In this document: positions 42,837-52,703 of the stretch, piece by piece
How positions within the stretch are numbered: the stretch's first letter is position 1
Layout: every line of letters starts with the position of its first letter
From: JAJDYQ01 sp963662865
GTDB taxonomy: Bacteria > Pseudomonadota > Gammaproteobacteria > JAJDYQ01
NCBI GenBank assembly: GCA_963662865.1
Contig: OY759969.1
Location: 1,054,001 to 1,118,000, forward strand
Length of the DNA stretch: 64,000 nt
Reading direction: 5' to 3'
The notes under the pieces: model-generated
Database searches by the model: none
The model's input: only the letters and a program-made list of their open reading frames with translations
Told to the model about the DNA's origin: nothing
Made by a program: the position numbers and the translations under genes

Positions 42837-43166
42837 TTAGTCAGCAGACTTAAGGGTGCCTTTCGGCATGAGATTCGATACCGCTTGCTTCTGAATACGA
42901 ACGAACGTATTTTCCGCCACTTCGATCTCAATAAAATTTTCACCAATGCGGGCGACCTTACCCAGCAGGCCGCCGCTGGTAACCACTTCATCGCCTTTTT
43001 TCAGTTCCGAAAGCATGGCCTTATGTTCCTTGGTGCGCTTGGACTGGGGCCGAATAATCAGGAAATAAAAAACCACCACAAGAAATATCATGGGAAGAAA
43101 CAGACCGGTAAACATATCCGGCTGCGGCGTCGCCTGCGCATAGGCATCAGATATAAAGAAACTCAT
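42837..43166 (-). CDS. yajC: Preprotein translocase accessory protein YajC
   Basis: A 109-residue single-span inner-membrane protein. MFTGLFLPMIFLVVVFYFLI is the transmembrane helix, followed by RPQSKRTKEHKAMLSELKKG, DEVVTSGGLLGKVARIGENF and IQKQAVSNLMPKG. The ATG at 43166 (MSFFISDAYAQ) matches homologues better than an upstream in-frame start at 43190. 8 bp before secD. Confidence 0.95.
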   Translation of the reverse strand: MSFFISDAYAQATPQPDMFTGLFLPMIFLVVVFYFLIIRPQSKRTKEHKAMLSELKKGDEVVTSGGLLGKVARIGENFIEIEVAENTFVRIQKQAVSNLMPKGTLKSAD

Positions 43167-43318
43167 GTCACATCCTTGGTCATAGAGCAATGAGCCAAAC
43201 GGGCCTCGGCCAGATCATCATTCAAAAACGGCGCACATTATGGCATACCCGGCGTCTAACCCGAAACATCAAAAACTGATTCAGGAAAGCTCTCGACTAA
43301 TCAGGGTTTCCTTAGAAA

Positions 43319-44416
43319 TTACAAGCCACGCCTGGCGTAAAAATCAGAATAAAATTTATCGAACTCCTGATTCTCAATAGCATTTCTAATATCACGCATA
43401 AGTGACTGATAGTAATGCAGATTATGAATCGTATTCAACCGTGCACCCAGAATTTCATTGCAGCGGGCCAAGTGGCGCAAATAGGCACGGGAATAATTCC
43501 GGCAGGTGTAGCAATCACATTTCGGGTCAAGTGGGCCGGCATCTTTTGCATACCGTGCATTGCGTATCCTGACTGAGCCGAAGGAGGTAAACAAATGATT
43601 ATTACGGGCATTTCTGGTCGGAATCACGCAGTCGAACATGTCGATCCCCTGGCGCACCGCCTCGACAATGTCTTCTGGTTTTCCCACTCCCATCAGGTAG
43701 CGGGCATGTTCAACGGGCAACTGGTGAACCAGACCATCCAGAACTTTGTGCCGCTCTTCTGCTGGTTCTCCCACAGACAGGCCACCAATGGCATAGCCGT
43801 CAAAGCCGATGTCTATCAAGCCCCTGGCGGACCGCCGGCGTAAATCGTCATACATGCCGCCCTGTACGATACCGAATAACAGAACATCATTGCTGTCATG
43901 CGCCTTGTGCGAGCGTTCAGCCCAGCGGTAAGAGAGTTCCATGGATGTCTGCGCCTGCCGGTGTGTCGCCGGATAAGGTGTGCATTCATCAAAAACCATG
44001 ACAATATCCGAACCAAGCTCACGTTGAGCCTGCATGGAGGATTCCGGAGTCATTTGTATGCGGCGACCATCAACAGGCGATTGAAAGCACACGCCTTCTT
44101 CTGAAATTTTTCTGCGCCCAGCAAGGCTCCAAACCTGGAAACCACCCGAATCGGTCAATATCGGGCCATCCCAATGGATAAAATCATGTAAGTCGCCGTG
44201 CTGCCGTACTGTCTCCGTGCCCGGGCGTAACATCAGGTGAAATGTATTGCTCAGAATAATTTCCGCACCGGTCACTCTCAGCTCTTCCGGAGTCATTGCC
44301 TTAACCGTGCCATAGGTTCCAACGGGCATAAAAGCCGGCGTCCGGATGACGCCACGTCGCGTCCGCAGTCGTCCCCAGCGAGCCAGGCCATCTGTTTGTA
44401 TGATATCGATATTCAC
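43319..44416 (-). CDS. tgt: Queuine tRNA-ribosyltransferase
   Basis: Exchanges G34 for preQ1 in GUN-anticodon tRNAs. The GTG at 44416 is chosen (365 residues) because homologues begin right at the (I)-QTDGLARWGRLRTRRG segment; an ATG 23 codons upstream would add unrelated residues. PAFMPVGTYGTVKAM, LTDSGGFQVWSLAGRRKI (catalytic Asp), FDCVIPTRNARN (nucleophile Asp) and the zinc-binding CDCYTCRNYSRAYLRHL are present. It follows queA in the same direction across 230 bp that hold a short leader frame and hairpins. Confidence 0.95.
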   Translation of the reverse strand: MNIDIIQTDGLARWGRLRTRRGVIRTPAFMPVGTYGTVKAMTPEELRVTGAEIILSNTFHLMLRPGTETVRQHGDLHDFIHWDGPILTDSGGFQVWSLAGRRKISEEGVCFQSPVDGRRIQMTPESSMQAQRELGSDIVMVFDECTPYPATHRQAQTSMELSYRWAERSHKAHDSNDVLLFGIVQGGMYDDLRRRSARGLIDIGFDGYAIGGLSVGEPAEERHKVLDGLVHQLPVEHARYLMGVGKPEDIVEAVRQGIDMFDCVIPTRNARNNHLFTSFGSVRIRNARYAKDAGPLDPKCDCYTCRNYSRAYLRHLARCNEILGARLNTIHNLHYYQSLMRDIRNAIENQEFDKFYSDFYARRGL

Positions 44417-44543
44417 TAGCGGATAGCGTCTCGTACCCCTGCCATTTTTATAAGAAGAATCACAAATTTCATAGATATAGAACAAAAGATTATTAATATT
44501 TGCTTAATTTATTACTTTAGTATCTTGAAATATTATTACTTGT

Positions 44544-44579
44544 CTATACAATAGGTTCATGCTCGCACATTGCGGGCAT
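44544..44579 (-). other. Possible 11-codon leader frame upstream of tgt
   Basis: On the minus strand a very strong Shine-Dalgarno (AAAGGAGGA) stands 8 nt before an ATG that encodes only MPAMCEHEPIV. The site lies between queA and tgt, next to a 9-bp inverted repeat (GAAGCGCGG/CCGCGCTTC at about 44603-44638). It may be a translated leader or chance. No preQ1 riboswitch consensus was recognised here. Confidence 0.25.
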
Positions 44580-44643
44580 GTTTTTGTCCTCCTTTGTGCT
44601 TGAAGCGCGGCATTCTCCTCTTTTTTCGCCGCGCTTCTTTTCT

Positions 44644-45675
44644 TTATCTGCGGAGCGGTTCAAGCCACATCGCATCTCCATAACTGAGAAACCGATAGCG
44701 TTGCCTCACGGCATGTCTATATGCGGTCATGACTCGCTCATACCCGCCAAATGCCGTAACCAACATCAACAGCGAGGATTCCGATAAATGGAAATTGGTG
44801 AGCAGCGCATCAATAATCCTGAATTGATAGCCAGGATAAATGAATATGCGGGTGTTGCCTGTTGTTTCCTGAATCTGGCCTGTCTGGGCCGCTGATTCCA
44901 GCGCGCGCACCGTGGTTGTCCCTACCGCAATCACTCTGTGACCACTGCTTTTGGTGGCATTAACGCTATCAACCACCTGTCGGCTGACCTCTATCCATTC
45001 TTCATGTAATTTATGATCTTTAATATGATTTGCTCTGACCAGCCCGAATGTCCCGGCGCCAACATGAAGTGTCACTTTAACTATTTTCACTCCCTTTTCC
45101 TGCACATATTGAAGCATTGCATCGTCAAAATGCAATCCGGCGGTTGGTGCGGCAATGGCCCCGGGTTGGTCTGCATAAACCGTCTGGTATCTCGACAGGT
45201 CAGTGGAGTTATCCGGCCGCCGTATGTATGGAGGTAGCGGCACATGGCCGATCAAGTCCAAGACAGACGACAGAGTCTGCCCTGGAGAAACCCTCAGTTC
45301 AAAAAAATCATCATGGCGAGCCAGAACTTCCATATTAATCCCTTGATTGAGCTCGATTCGCATGCCCGGCTTCGGCAGCCTGCTTGCACGAACCCAGGCC
45401 AGACAACGGTAGTCGTCCAGCAGACGCTCAACCAGAATCTCGACTTTGCCTCCGGTTCCCTTCCGACCCAAAAGACGCGCCGGAATAACCCGTGTGTCAT
45501 TCATAACCAGCAGGTCGCCTGGACTCAACAGTTCATGAAACTGACTAAACCGGCAATCTCTCGGCTCAGTATCTTCCGCTCCCAGACATAATAAACGGCT
45601 GGCACTGCGCTTATCCAACGGTGCCTGGGCAATCAGTCCCTCCGGCAAATCAAAGTGAAAGTCACTGCGCAGCAT
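44644..45675 (-). CDS. queA: S-adenosylmethionine:tRNA ribosyltransferase-isomerase
   Basis: Transfers the ribosyl part of SAM to preQ1 in tRNA to make epoxyqueuosine. It has 343 residues. The N-terminal FHFDLPEGLIAQAPLDKRSA, LVMNDTRVIPARLLGRK, AAPTAGLHFDDAMLQ, VTLHVGAGTFGLVRANHIKD and FIYPGYQFRIIDALLTNFHL motifs are all present. First gene of the queA-tgt-yajC-secD-secF series. The tRNA-Leu gene lies divergently upstream. Confidence 0.97.
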   Translation of the reverse strand: MLRSDFHFDLPEGLIAQAPLDKRSASRLLCLGAEDTEPRDCRFSQFHELLSPGDLLVMNDTRVIPARLLGRKGTGGKVEILVERLLDDYRCLAWVRASRLPKPGMRIELNQGINMEVLARHDDFFELRVSPGQTLSSVLDLIGHVPLPPYIRRPDNSTDLSRYQTVYADQPGAIAAPTAGLHFDDAMLQYVQEKGVKIVKVTLHVGAGTFGLVRANHIKDHKLHEEWIEVSRQVVDSVNATKSSGHRVIAVGTTTVRALESAAQTGQIQETTGNTRIFIYPGYQFRIIDALLTNFHLSESSLLMLVTAFGGYERVMTAYRHAVRQRYRFLSYGDAMWLEPLRR

Positions 45676-45793
45676 GGGCGCGGATCATAGCAAATGCCGG
45701 GATAATGAGGCTGTATATCATCCAACCCACTTGTACGGACTGCCGCTTTCCACGATACTATGCAGCCCGTAAAAACAGCTTCCCTGTTTCGTT

Positions 45794-45880
45794 GCCAGAG
45801 TGGTGAAATTGGTAGACACGACGGACTCAAAATCCGTTGCTAGCGATAGCGTGCCGGTTCGAGTCCGGCCTCTGGTACCA
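45794..45880 (+). tRNA. tRNA-Leu (anticodon CAA)
   Basis: An 87-nt cloverleaf with encoded CCA. The acceptor strands GCCAGAG (45794-45800) and CTCTGGT pair with one G-U, followed by A-CCA. The anticodon arm ACGGA-CTCAAAA-TCCGT gives CAA. A long variable arm (TTGCTAGCGATAGC region) is typical of class II tRNA-Leu, and GGTTCGAGTCC is the T-loop region. Confidence 0.95.
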
Positions 45881-45932
45881 TTACAAGGCCGATCTTTGCG
45901 GTTAGCCACGCCTGACAAAATAAAGAGGTTGT

Positions 45933-47822
45933 TCAGGATAATATTTCGGCTTCTTTAAGTATCTCTTCAATTTCATCAAGACTGGCGGGATCGTCAATCG
46001 TTGATGGTGCGGCGTATTCCTCTCCTGCTGCAATCCGGCGCAATATGCGGCGCAGGATTTTTCCCGAGCGCGTCTTGGGCAGGCGCTTTACGGTTAAAGT
46101 ACGATCATAACAGGCAATAGGCCCGATTTCTCTGCGTACCAGTTGTTTCAACTCTTCGCTCAAGGTCTCCGGGGCGATATCTGCGCCATCTTTCAGCAAG
46201 GCAAGGCCAAGAGGGACCTCGCCTTTCAGATCGTCAGGAATACCAAATACAGCGCACTCCGCCACGGCCGGATGCTTGCCTATGATCTCTTCCATCTCAC
46301 CCGTAGATAATCGATGCCCGGCAACATTGATGACATCATCAATGCGCCCCATGACAAAAACGTAGCCATCATCATCCATGTAACCGCCATCACCGGAAAC
46401 GTAATAACCGGGAAAGCGTTCGAGACAACCTTCGGTAAATCTAGGATGATCGCCCCAGATGGTTGGCAGGCAACCCGGAGGCATGGGTAATTTCACCGTA
46501 ATATAGCCGTGCTTGTTCGGCCTGAGTTCGGCTCCATCTTCACCCAGGATGCGAATATCAAAACCGGGGGCCGGCATGGTTGCCGAACCCGGCTTCACCA
46601 TCATTTTTTCGATACCCTGCAGGTTTCCCGCAATTACCCAGCCGGTCTCTGTTTGCCACCAGTGATCAACAACCGGTTTGCCGGTTTTTTCCACCACCCA
46701 ATCATATGTCGGCGGGTCAAGACGCTCACCGGCCATGAAGATCATCCGGATACAATCGATATCGTATTTCTTGACGAGCTCGCCATCGGGGTCAACCTTT
46801 TTGATGGCCCGGAAAGCCGTCGGTGCAGCGAAGATGGCACTGGCGCCATGCTCCGAGGCAACGCGCCAGAAAGCGCCGGCGTCCGGTGTCATGATGGGCT
46901 TGCCTTCATAGAGTATCGTCGTACAACCATACAGCAGCGGCGCATAGACAATATAGGAATGCCCCACGACCCAACCGACATCAGAGGCAGCCCAGAATAC
47001 TTCTCCGGGATTAATGCCGTACATCGCGTCCATACTGTAATTCATAACAACCGCATGACCGCCGTTGTCACGAACCACACCCTTGGGTTTGCCCGTGGTT
47101 CCCGATGTATAGAGGATATAAAGCGGGTCGGTAGCATTGACGGGCACACAATCGACCGGTTCGGCCTCGGCAAGCGTATCGTACCAATCCTTATCACGTC
47201 CTTTGATCATGGACGCTTCAGCTTGCTGACGTTGTAAAACAATACAGGTTTCGGGCTTGAACTCTGCCATCTCGACGGCATTGTCAAGCAAGGGTTTATA
47301 CGGAACAACCCTACCGATCTCGATGCCACACGAAGCGCTCAGCACCAGCTTCGGCTCCGCATCGTCAATGCGAACGGCGAGTTCATTCGCGGCAAAACCT
47401 CCGAACACAACCGAGTGAATCGCTCCAATACGGGCACAGGCCAGCATGGCAATCACGGCTTCAGGGATCATCGGCATATAGATAACGACACGATCACCTT
47501 TGCTGACACCCTGCGCACTGATCATACCTGCCGTCTTCGCAACTTCATCGCGCAACTCACGATACGTAAACCGTCTTTTCGTGTCCGTAACGGGAGAGTC
47601 GTATATCAATGCCAACTGGTCGGTGCGTCCATTTTCGACATGATAATCCAGTGCCATGTAAGCGGTATTCATCTCACCATCAGCAAACCAGCGATCAATA
47701 CCGTTTTCGTCTTTCCCAAGAATAGTCTGCGGAAATTTATACCAGGCTAAGGCCCGTGCCTTATCACGCCAGAACTCTTCAGGTTGATTGATGGATTGGC
47801 GGTATACTTCCTGATAATTCAT
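45933..47822 (-). CDS. prpE: Propionyl-CoA synthetase
   Basis: An acyl-adenylate-forming enzyme that activates propionate to propionyl-CoA. It has 629 residues. YILYTSGTTGKPKGVVRDNG is the AMP/ATP loop, VDHWWQTETGWVIAGN and YYVSGDGGYMDDDGYVFVMG (A8) follow, and the C-terminal KRLPKTRSGKILRRILRRIA holds the regulatory lysine. The N-terminal YQEVYRQSINQPEEFWRDKA is PrpE-like rather than Acs-like. Last gene of the methylcitrate operon, which supports propionate over acetate as substrate. Confidence 0.93.
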   Translation of the reverse strand: MNYQEVYRQSINQPEEFWRDKARALAWYKFPQTILGKDENGIDRWFADGEMNTAYMALDYHVENGRTDQLALIYDSPVTDTKRRFTYRELRDEVAKTAGMISAQGVSKGDRVVIYMPMIPEAVIAMLACARIGAIHSVVFGGFAANELAVRIDDAEPKLVLSASCGIEIGRVVPYKPLLDNAVEMAEFKPETCIVLQRQQAEASMIKGRDKDWYDTLAEAEPVDCVPVNATDPLYILYTSGTTGKPKGVVRDNGGHAVVMNYSMDAMYGINPGEVFWAASDVGWVVGHSYIVYAPLLYGCTTILYEGKPIMTPDAGAFWRVASEHGASAIFAAPTAFRAIKKVDPDGELVKKYDIDCIRMIFMAGERLDPPTYDWVVEKTGKPVVDHWWQTETGWVIAGNLQGIEKMMVKPGSATMPAPGFDIRILGEDGAELRPNKHGYITVKLPMPPGCLPTIWGDHPRFTEGCLERFPGYYVSGDGGYMDDDGYVFVMGRIDDVINVAGHRLSTGEMEEIIGKHPAVAECAVFGIPDDLKGEVPLGLALLKDGADIAPETLSEELKQLVRREIGPIACYDRTLTVKRLPKTRSGKILRRILRRIAAGEEYAAPSTIDDPASLDEIEEILKEAEILS

Positions 47823-47858
47823 TGCGTTCTCCTGTCTTGATTCCCATATACACCGGAA

Positions 47859-48854
47859 TTACGTATTCAAATTCACAATAACCCGCCCTCGGATTTTTCC
47901 GGCGAGCAGGGTTTCACAGGTCTCACTCACTTCACTCAGGCCGATTTCACGATTAGTCAACAGTTGATTGAATTCGTCGTCGATGTTTTCCGAGATCAGC
48001 CCCCAGGCACGTTCACGAAGGTCTCTGGGTACGGTTACCGAATTCACGCCTCGTAACGTCACGCCTCTGAGAATAAACGGGAAGACGGTGGAATTGAGCT
48101 CGATTCCACCCGCGTTTCCGCAGGCGGCAACCATACCTTCTGAACGGGCCTGTGCGATTGCCGTCGCCAGCACTTTTCCACCCACCGTATCGACAACACC
48201 GGCCCAGGTTTCTTTTTCCAGTGGTTTGGCATCTCTCAACAGTTCTTCTCTGGCAAGCAGAGTCCGGGCCCCCAGTTGTTGTAAATAATCATTTAATTCA
48301 GGGCGGCCGCTCAAGGCATGTACCTGATAACCCAGCCTTGATAACAAACGCACGGCGACGCCACCAACGCCCCCTCCGGCCCCCGTTACCAGGACCGGAC
48401 CATCATCCGGTTTAATACCCCGGTCCTGAAGCGACAGAATACACAGGGCAGCGGTAAACCCGCCGGTGCCCATAATCATGGCCGACCGCGTATCAAGCCC
48501 TGCGGGTAACGGCAAGGGCCAACCGGCATCCAGACGAGCATACTGACTCAAACCTCCCCAGAAACGCTCCCCCACTCCCCAGCCGGTGGATACCACTTTG
48601 TCACCTGGTTTGAACACATCATCGGAGGACTCAATCACCTCTCCGGCCAGATCGATTCCCGGGATCATTGGGAAATCACGAATAATCCTGCCTTTACCCG
48701 TAATCGCCAGTGCGTCCTTGTAATTCAGAGTTGAATACTCAACTCGAATCAGCACATCGCGCTCTGGAAGTTCGGAGGTATGCACATCGGAAACAGCGGC
48801 CTGTAAACCACCATCGTCCTGCGTCAGCCGCAAAGCCTTAAATTTGTCAGTCAT
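47859..48854 (-). CDS. acuI: Acrylyl-CoA reductase (AcuI/YhdH family)
   Basis: An NADPH-dependent medium-chain reductase of 331 residues: EYSTLNYKDALAITGKGRII, FPMIPGIDLAGEVIES, VLVTGAGGGVGGVAVRLLSR (nucleotide loop) and ACGNAGGIELNSTVFPFILR. AcuI reduces toxic acryloyl-CoA to propionyl-CoA, a step in DMSP/acrylate and 3-hydroxypropionate breakdown. Its place between prpF and prpE makes this role likely: its product is fed straight into the methylcitrate cycle. Confidence 0.88.
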   Translation of the reverse strand: MTDKFKALRLTQDDGGLQAAVSDVHTSELPERDVLIRVEYSTLNYKDALAITGKGRIIRDFPMIPGIDLAGEVIESSDDVFKPGDKVVSTGWGVGERFWGGLSQYARLDAGWPLPLPAGLDTRSAMIMGTGGFTAALCILSLQDRGIKPDDGPVLVTGAGGGVGGVAVRLLSRLGYQVHALSGRPELNDYLQQLGARTLLAREELLRDAKPLEKETWAGVVDTVGGKVLATAIAQARSEGMVAACGNAGGIELNSTVFPFILRGVTLRGVNSVTVPRDLRERAWGLISENIDDEFNQLLTNREIGLSEVSETCETLLAGKIRGRVIVNLNT

Positions 48855-48914
48855 CTTTCACCCTTATCGTTTATTATCGGGACCGGAATTATACGAAGTC
48901 GGTCATGCGTCCTG

Positions 48915-50096
48915 CTAATACAATACGCCACCTGGCACACGCACCCATCCTTCCATTAACACGCGCGCACTTCTACTCATAACTACTTTATCAATTTTCC
49001 ATTCACCATTCCGCTCACTCACCACTGCGCCTACTTTTAACGTACCAGACGGATGCCCAAACGTTACGGCGTCACGCTGTCCGCCGCCTGCGACTAAATT
49101 AACCAGGCTTCCCGGTATGGCCGCGGCACTCGCTATTGCAACCGCAGCCGTTCCCATCATGGCATGGTGTAACCTGCCCATCGACAGTGCGCGCACATTC
49201 AAGTCAATTTCACTAGCCAGTACTTTCTTGCCGTCAGAGGCATCATAGTCCCGTGGCTCCGCGCAGAAAGCAATCTTTGGCGTATGCTGGCGGCTGGCCG
49301 CTTGCGAAACATCCTGAATAAGCCCCATACAGACTGCAGCGTATGCCCGTATGGATTCAAACTGCCACAGGGCCTCTTCATCGGCATTAATCGCTTCCTG
49401 TAACTCGGCGCCGGTATAACCGATGTCAGCCGCGCTCAGAAACACTGTGGGAATTCCGGCGCTAATCATAGTGACCTGAAACCTGCCAACTCCAGGGACA
49501 TCCAGCTCATCCATAATATTCCCAGTGGGGAAAATCGTCTCACCGGCATTGACCGGGCTGATAAATTCGACCGATATTTCGGCAGCCGGAAAAGCTACGC
49601 CATCAAACTGGAAATCACCGGTTTCCTGTACTTCACCGTTGGTAATCGGCACACGATTGATTATTGTCTTACCAATATTTGCCTGCCAGATACGAACCTC
49701 GCAAATACCGTTATCCGGAATACGGTGCGCATCAATCAGTCCATGACTGATCGCAAAAGCACCTACAGCTGAACTAAGATTGCCGCAGTTACCGCTCCAA
49801 TCAATGAACGGTTTATCTATGGACACCTGACCGAACAGATAATCCACGTCATGCTCCGGTTTTTCGCTTGCGGAAATAATAACCGCCTTACTGGTGCTGG
49901 ATGTCGCCCCTCCCATTCCGTCGGTGTGTTTACCATAGGGATCAGGGCTGCCGATGACCCGCAGCAATACCTGATCGCGGCTCTCTCCGGGAATCTGAGC
50001 GGCCTCTGGCAAATCGGACAAATTAAAAAATATACCCTTGCTCGTACCACCGCGCATATAGGTGGCCGGAACTTTAGTTTGAGGCAATAAAGACAT
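48915..50096 (-). CDS. prpF: 2-Methylaconitate cis-trans isomerase
   Basis: A 393-residue member of the PrpF (DUF453) family with a diaminopimelate-epimerase-like fold. KVPATYMRGGTSKGIFFNLS at the N-terminus carries the family signature; GMGGATSSTSKAVIISAS, DWSGNCGNLSSAVGAFAISH and MGTAAVAIASAAAIPGSLVN follow. It isomerises the trans-2-methylaconitate made by AcnD so that aconitase can continue. Start only 10 bp from acnD, its obligate partner. Confidence 0.95.
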   Translation of the reverse strand: MSLLPQTKVPATYMRGGTSKGIFFNLSDLPEAAQIPGESRDQVLLRVIGSPDPYGKHTDGMGGATSSTSKAVIISASEKPEHDVDYLFGQVSIDKPFIDWSGNCGNLSSAVGAFAISHGLIDAHRIPDNGICEVRIWQANIGKTIINRVPITNGEVQETGDFQFDGVAFPAAEISVEFISPVNAGETIFPTGNIMDELDVPGVGRFQVTMISAGIPTVFLSAADIGYTGAELQEAINADEEALWQFESIRAYAAVCMGLIQDVSQAASRQHTPKIAFCAEPRDYDASDGKKVLASEIDLNVRALSMGRLHHAMMGTAAVAIASAAAIPGSLVNLVAGGGQRDAVTFGHPSGTLKVGAVVSERNGEWKIDKVVMSRSARVLMEGWVRVPGGVLY

Positions 50097-50105
50097 CGTG
50101 ACCAG

Positions 50106-52694
50106 CTATGCCGCCGCATCAAGAAAGTCGCGGGCAAAGCGTTGCAATACGCCGCCGGCTTTATAAATATGTACCTCTGCAACGGTATCCAGTCGGCAGA
50201 TAACCGGTATTTCCGCCGTCTCATCATTCGTCCTGTGTACAACAACCGTCAGATCGGCATGCGGCGCGATTTCACCGATAACGTCGAAGGTTTCGGTACC
50301 ATCAATATTACAGGTGTGACGTGTCTGGCCATTTCTGAACTCAAGCGGTAATACGCCCATGCCAATCAGATTAGTTCGATGAATACGTTCAAAGCCTTCG
50401 GCAATAACCATTTCAACACCTGCCAGGCGTACACCTTTGGCCGCCCAGTCTCTTGAAGATCCCTGTCCATAATCGGCGCCTGCGATAATACAAAGCGGCT
50501 GATTACGCCGCATGTAGATTTCTATGACCTCCCACATGCGCATCTGTCGGCCTTCAGGTTCCAGGCGCGCCAGTGAACCCTGGATCGCCTTGCCGTTCTC
50601 ATCGCCGCACATCTCGTTAAACAGCCTGGGATTGGCCAACGTAGCTCGCTGTGCCGTTAGATGATCGCCACGATGTGTGGCATACGAATTAAAGTCTTCC
50701 TCGGGCAGACCCATCTTTGCCAGGTATTCGCCTGCGGCACTATCGGCCAGAATGGCATTCGAGGGAGAAAGATGGTCAGTCGTGACGTTATCGCCAAGCA
50801 CTGCCAGCGGTCGCATACCGGTTAAGGTACATTCGCCGGCCAGCGCTCCCTGCCAATACGGGGGGCGGCGGATATAAGTGCTCATCTCCCGCCAGTCATA
50901 TAAAGGATTCTGCTCCTTTTTCCTGACACCCAGATCAAACATTGGATTGTAGATGGTCCGGAACTGCTCCGGCTTGACGTGCTCGCTGACAATAGCATCA
51001 ATCTCTTCATCCGACGGCCAGATGTCCTTCAGCCTGACCGGATTTCCTTCAGGGTCATAGCCCAATATGCCATTCTCAATATCAAAACGGATCGTCCCGG
51101 CAATGGCATAGGCCACAACCAGTGGTGGTGAAGCGAGAAAAGCCTGCTTTGCATATGGATGGATGCGGCCATCAAAGTTACGATTACCGGATAATACCGC
51201 CGTAGCATAAAGCTCCCGATCTATGATCTCCTGTTGAATTTTCGGATGCAATGCACCGCTCATCCCGTTACAGGTGGTGCAGGCATAAGCCACTATCCCA
51301 AACCCGAGCTTTTCCAGTTCAGATAATAAACCGGCCTCTTCCAGATATAACTTCGCCACTTTGGAACCTGGCGCGAACGAAGACTTCACCCAGGGCTTAC
51401 GCGCTAAACGCAGCTCATTAGCCTTACGGGCGAGGAGGCCCGCCGCAACGACATTACGTGGGTTGGACGTATTTGTGCAGGAGGTAATGGCTGCGATTAT
51501 GACCGCACCATCGGGCATCTCTCCTTCTTTTTCCTGCCATTCTCCGGCAATACCACGTTCTGCCAATGCGGTCGTCGGCAGACAGCGATGAGGACTGGAA
51601 GGTCCCGCCATGGTCCGTTCAACTTTTGACAGATCAAAATCCAGCATCCGTTCATACTCGGCTTCTTTCAGGGCATCCGCCCACAGACCCGTTGTCCTGG
51701 CATAGCTTTCCACCAACGCAATCTGCCCGGCATCGCGCCCGGTCAGCTTCAGGTAATCAATCGTTTGCCGGTCAATATAAAATACCCCTGCTGAGGCACC
51801 AAATTCCGGCGTCATATTAGAAATCGTGGCACGGTCACCAATAGTCAGGCTGGCAGTGCCCTCGCCGAGGAATTCCAGATAGGCAGAAACGACTTTCTCA
51901 TTCCGCAGGAACTCGGTTAATGTCAGTACGATGTCGGTGGCGGTGATGCCGGGCCGGCGTTTACCGGTTAACCTGACACCGATAATTTCCGGCAGGCGCA
52001 TCATGGTCGGGCGCCCCAGCATCACGGTTTCGGCCTCCAGGCCACCCACGCCAATGGCTATGACGCCCAGGCAATCAATATGCGGAGTATGCGAATCAGT
52101 ACCGACACAAGTATCCGGAAAGGCCACACCTTCACGACTTTGAATAACGGGAGACATTTTCTCCAGATTGATCTGATGCATGATGCCATTACCGGCAGGT
52201 ATGACGTCAACGTTGTCAAAGGCAGTCTTCGCCCATTCAATAAAGTGAAAGCGATCCTCGTTACGACGATCCTCAATGGCACGGTTCTTTTGGAGCGCAT
52301 CCGGATCATGCCCGGCGTGCTCAACAGCCAGCGAATGATCGACAATCAGCTGGGTCGGAACAACCGGGTTAACCCGCACCGGATCACCACCCCGTCTGGC
52401 AATCGCATCTCGAAGACCGGCCAGGTCCACCAGCGCAGTTTGCCCCAATATGTCATGACACACGACACGGGCCGGATACCATGGAAAATCCAGATCCCGT
52501 TTACGCTCAATGATTTGTTTGAGCGATTCAGTCAGTACCTCCGGTGCACAACGGCGAACGAGCTGTTCCGCGAGCACACGCGACGTATAGGGCAATTTGT
52601 CATAGGCACCCGACCGGATAGTTTCAACGGCTTCGCGGGTATCAAAATAATCCAGATCAGTACCCGGTAACGGTTTACGACAACCTATATTCAT
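50106..52694 (-). CDS. acnD: Fe/S-dependent 2-methylisocitrate dehydratase AcnD
   Basis: An aconitase-family enzyme of 862 residues that dehydrates 2-methylcitrate. Fe-S ligand cysteines are in AAITSCTNTSNPRNVVAAGL (about 410) and YACTTCNGMSG (about 475). The C-terminal swivel domain includes GADYGQGSSRDWAAKGVRLA. Genomes with acnD use prpF instead of prpD, which is what this operon shows. Co-directional with prpC 10 bp upstream. Confidence 0.94.
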   Translation of the reverse strand: MNIGCRKPLPGTDLDYFDTREAVETIRSGAYDKLPYTSRVLAEQLVRRCAPEVLTESLKQIIERKRDLDFPWYPARVVCHDILGQTALVDLAGLRDAIARRGGDPVRVNPVVPTQLIVDHSLAVEHAGHDPDALQKNRAIEDRRNEDRFHFIEWAKTAFDNVDVIPAGNGIMHQINLEKMSPVIQSREGVAFPDTCVGTDSHTPHIDCLGVIAIGVGGLEAETVMLGRPTMMRLPEIIGVRLTGKRRPGITATDIVLTLTEFLRNEKVVSAYLEFLGEGTASLTIGDRATISNMTPEFGASAGVFYIDRQTIDYLKLTGRDAGQIALVESYARTTGLWADALKEAEYERMLDFDLSKVERTMAGPSSPHRCLPTTALAERGIAGEWQEKEGEMPDGAVIIAAITSCTNTSNPRNVVAAGLLARKANELRLARKPWVKSSFAPGSKVAKLYLEEAGLLSELEKLGFGIVAYACTTCNGMSGALHPKIQQEIIDRELYATAVLSGNRNFDGRIHPYAKQAFLASPPLVVAYAIAGTIRFDIENGILGYDPEGNPVRLKDIWPSDEEIDAIVSEHVKPEQFRTIYNPMFDLGVRKKEQNPLYDWREMSTYIRRPPYWQGALAGECTLTGMRPLAVLGDNVTTDHLSPSNAILADSAAGEYLAKMGLPEEDFNSYATHRGDHLTAQRATLANPRLFNEMCGDENGKAIQGSLARLEPEGRQMRMWEVIEIYMRRNQPLCIIAGADYGQGSSRDWAAKGVRLAGVEMVIAEGFERIHRTNLIGMGVLPLEFRNGQTRHTCNIDGTETFDVIGEIAPHADLTVVVHRTNDETAEIPVICRLDTVAEVHIYKAGGVLQRFARDFLDAAA

Positions 52695-52703
52695 TCCATC
52701 AAC

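Noticed and set aside
44417..44485. ATG start 23 codons upstream of tgt GTG
   Set aside because: The added residues do not match the family N-terminus and there is no ribosome-binding site before that ATG.
46509..47237. 242-codon plus-strand frame inside prpE
   Set aside because: Antisense shadow of a fully conserved enzyme.
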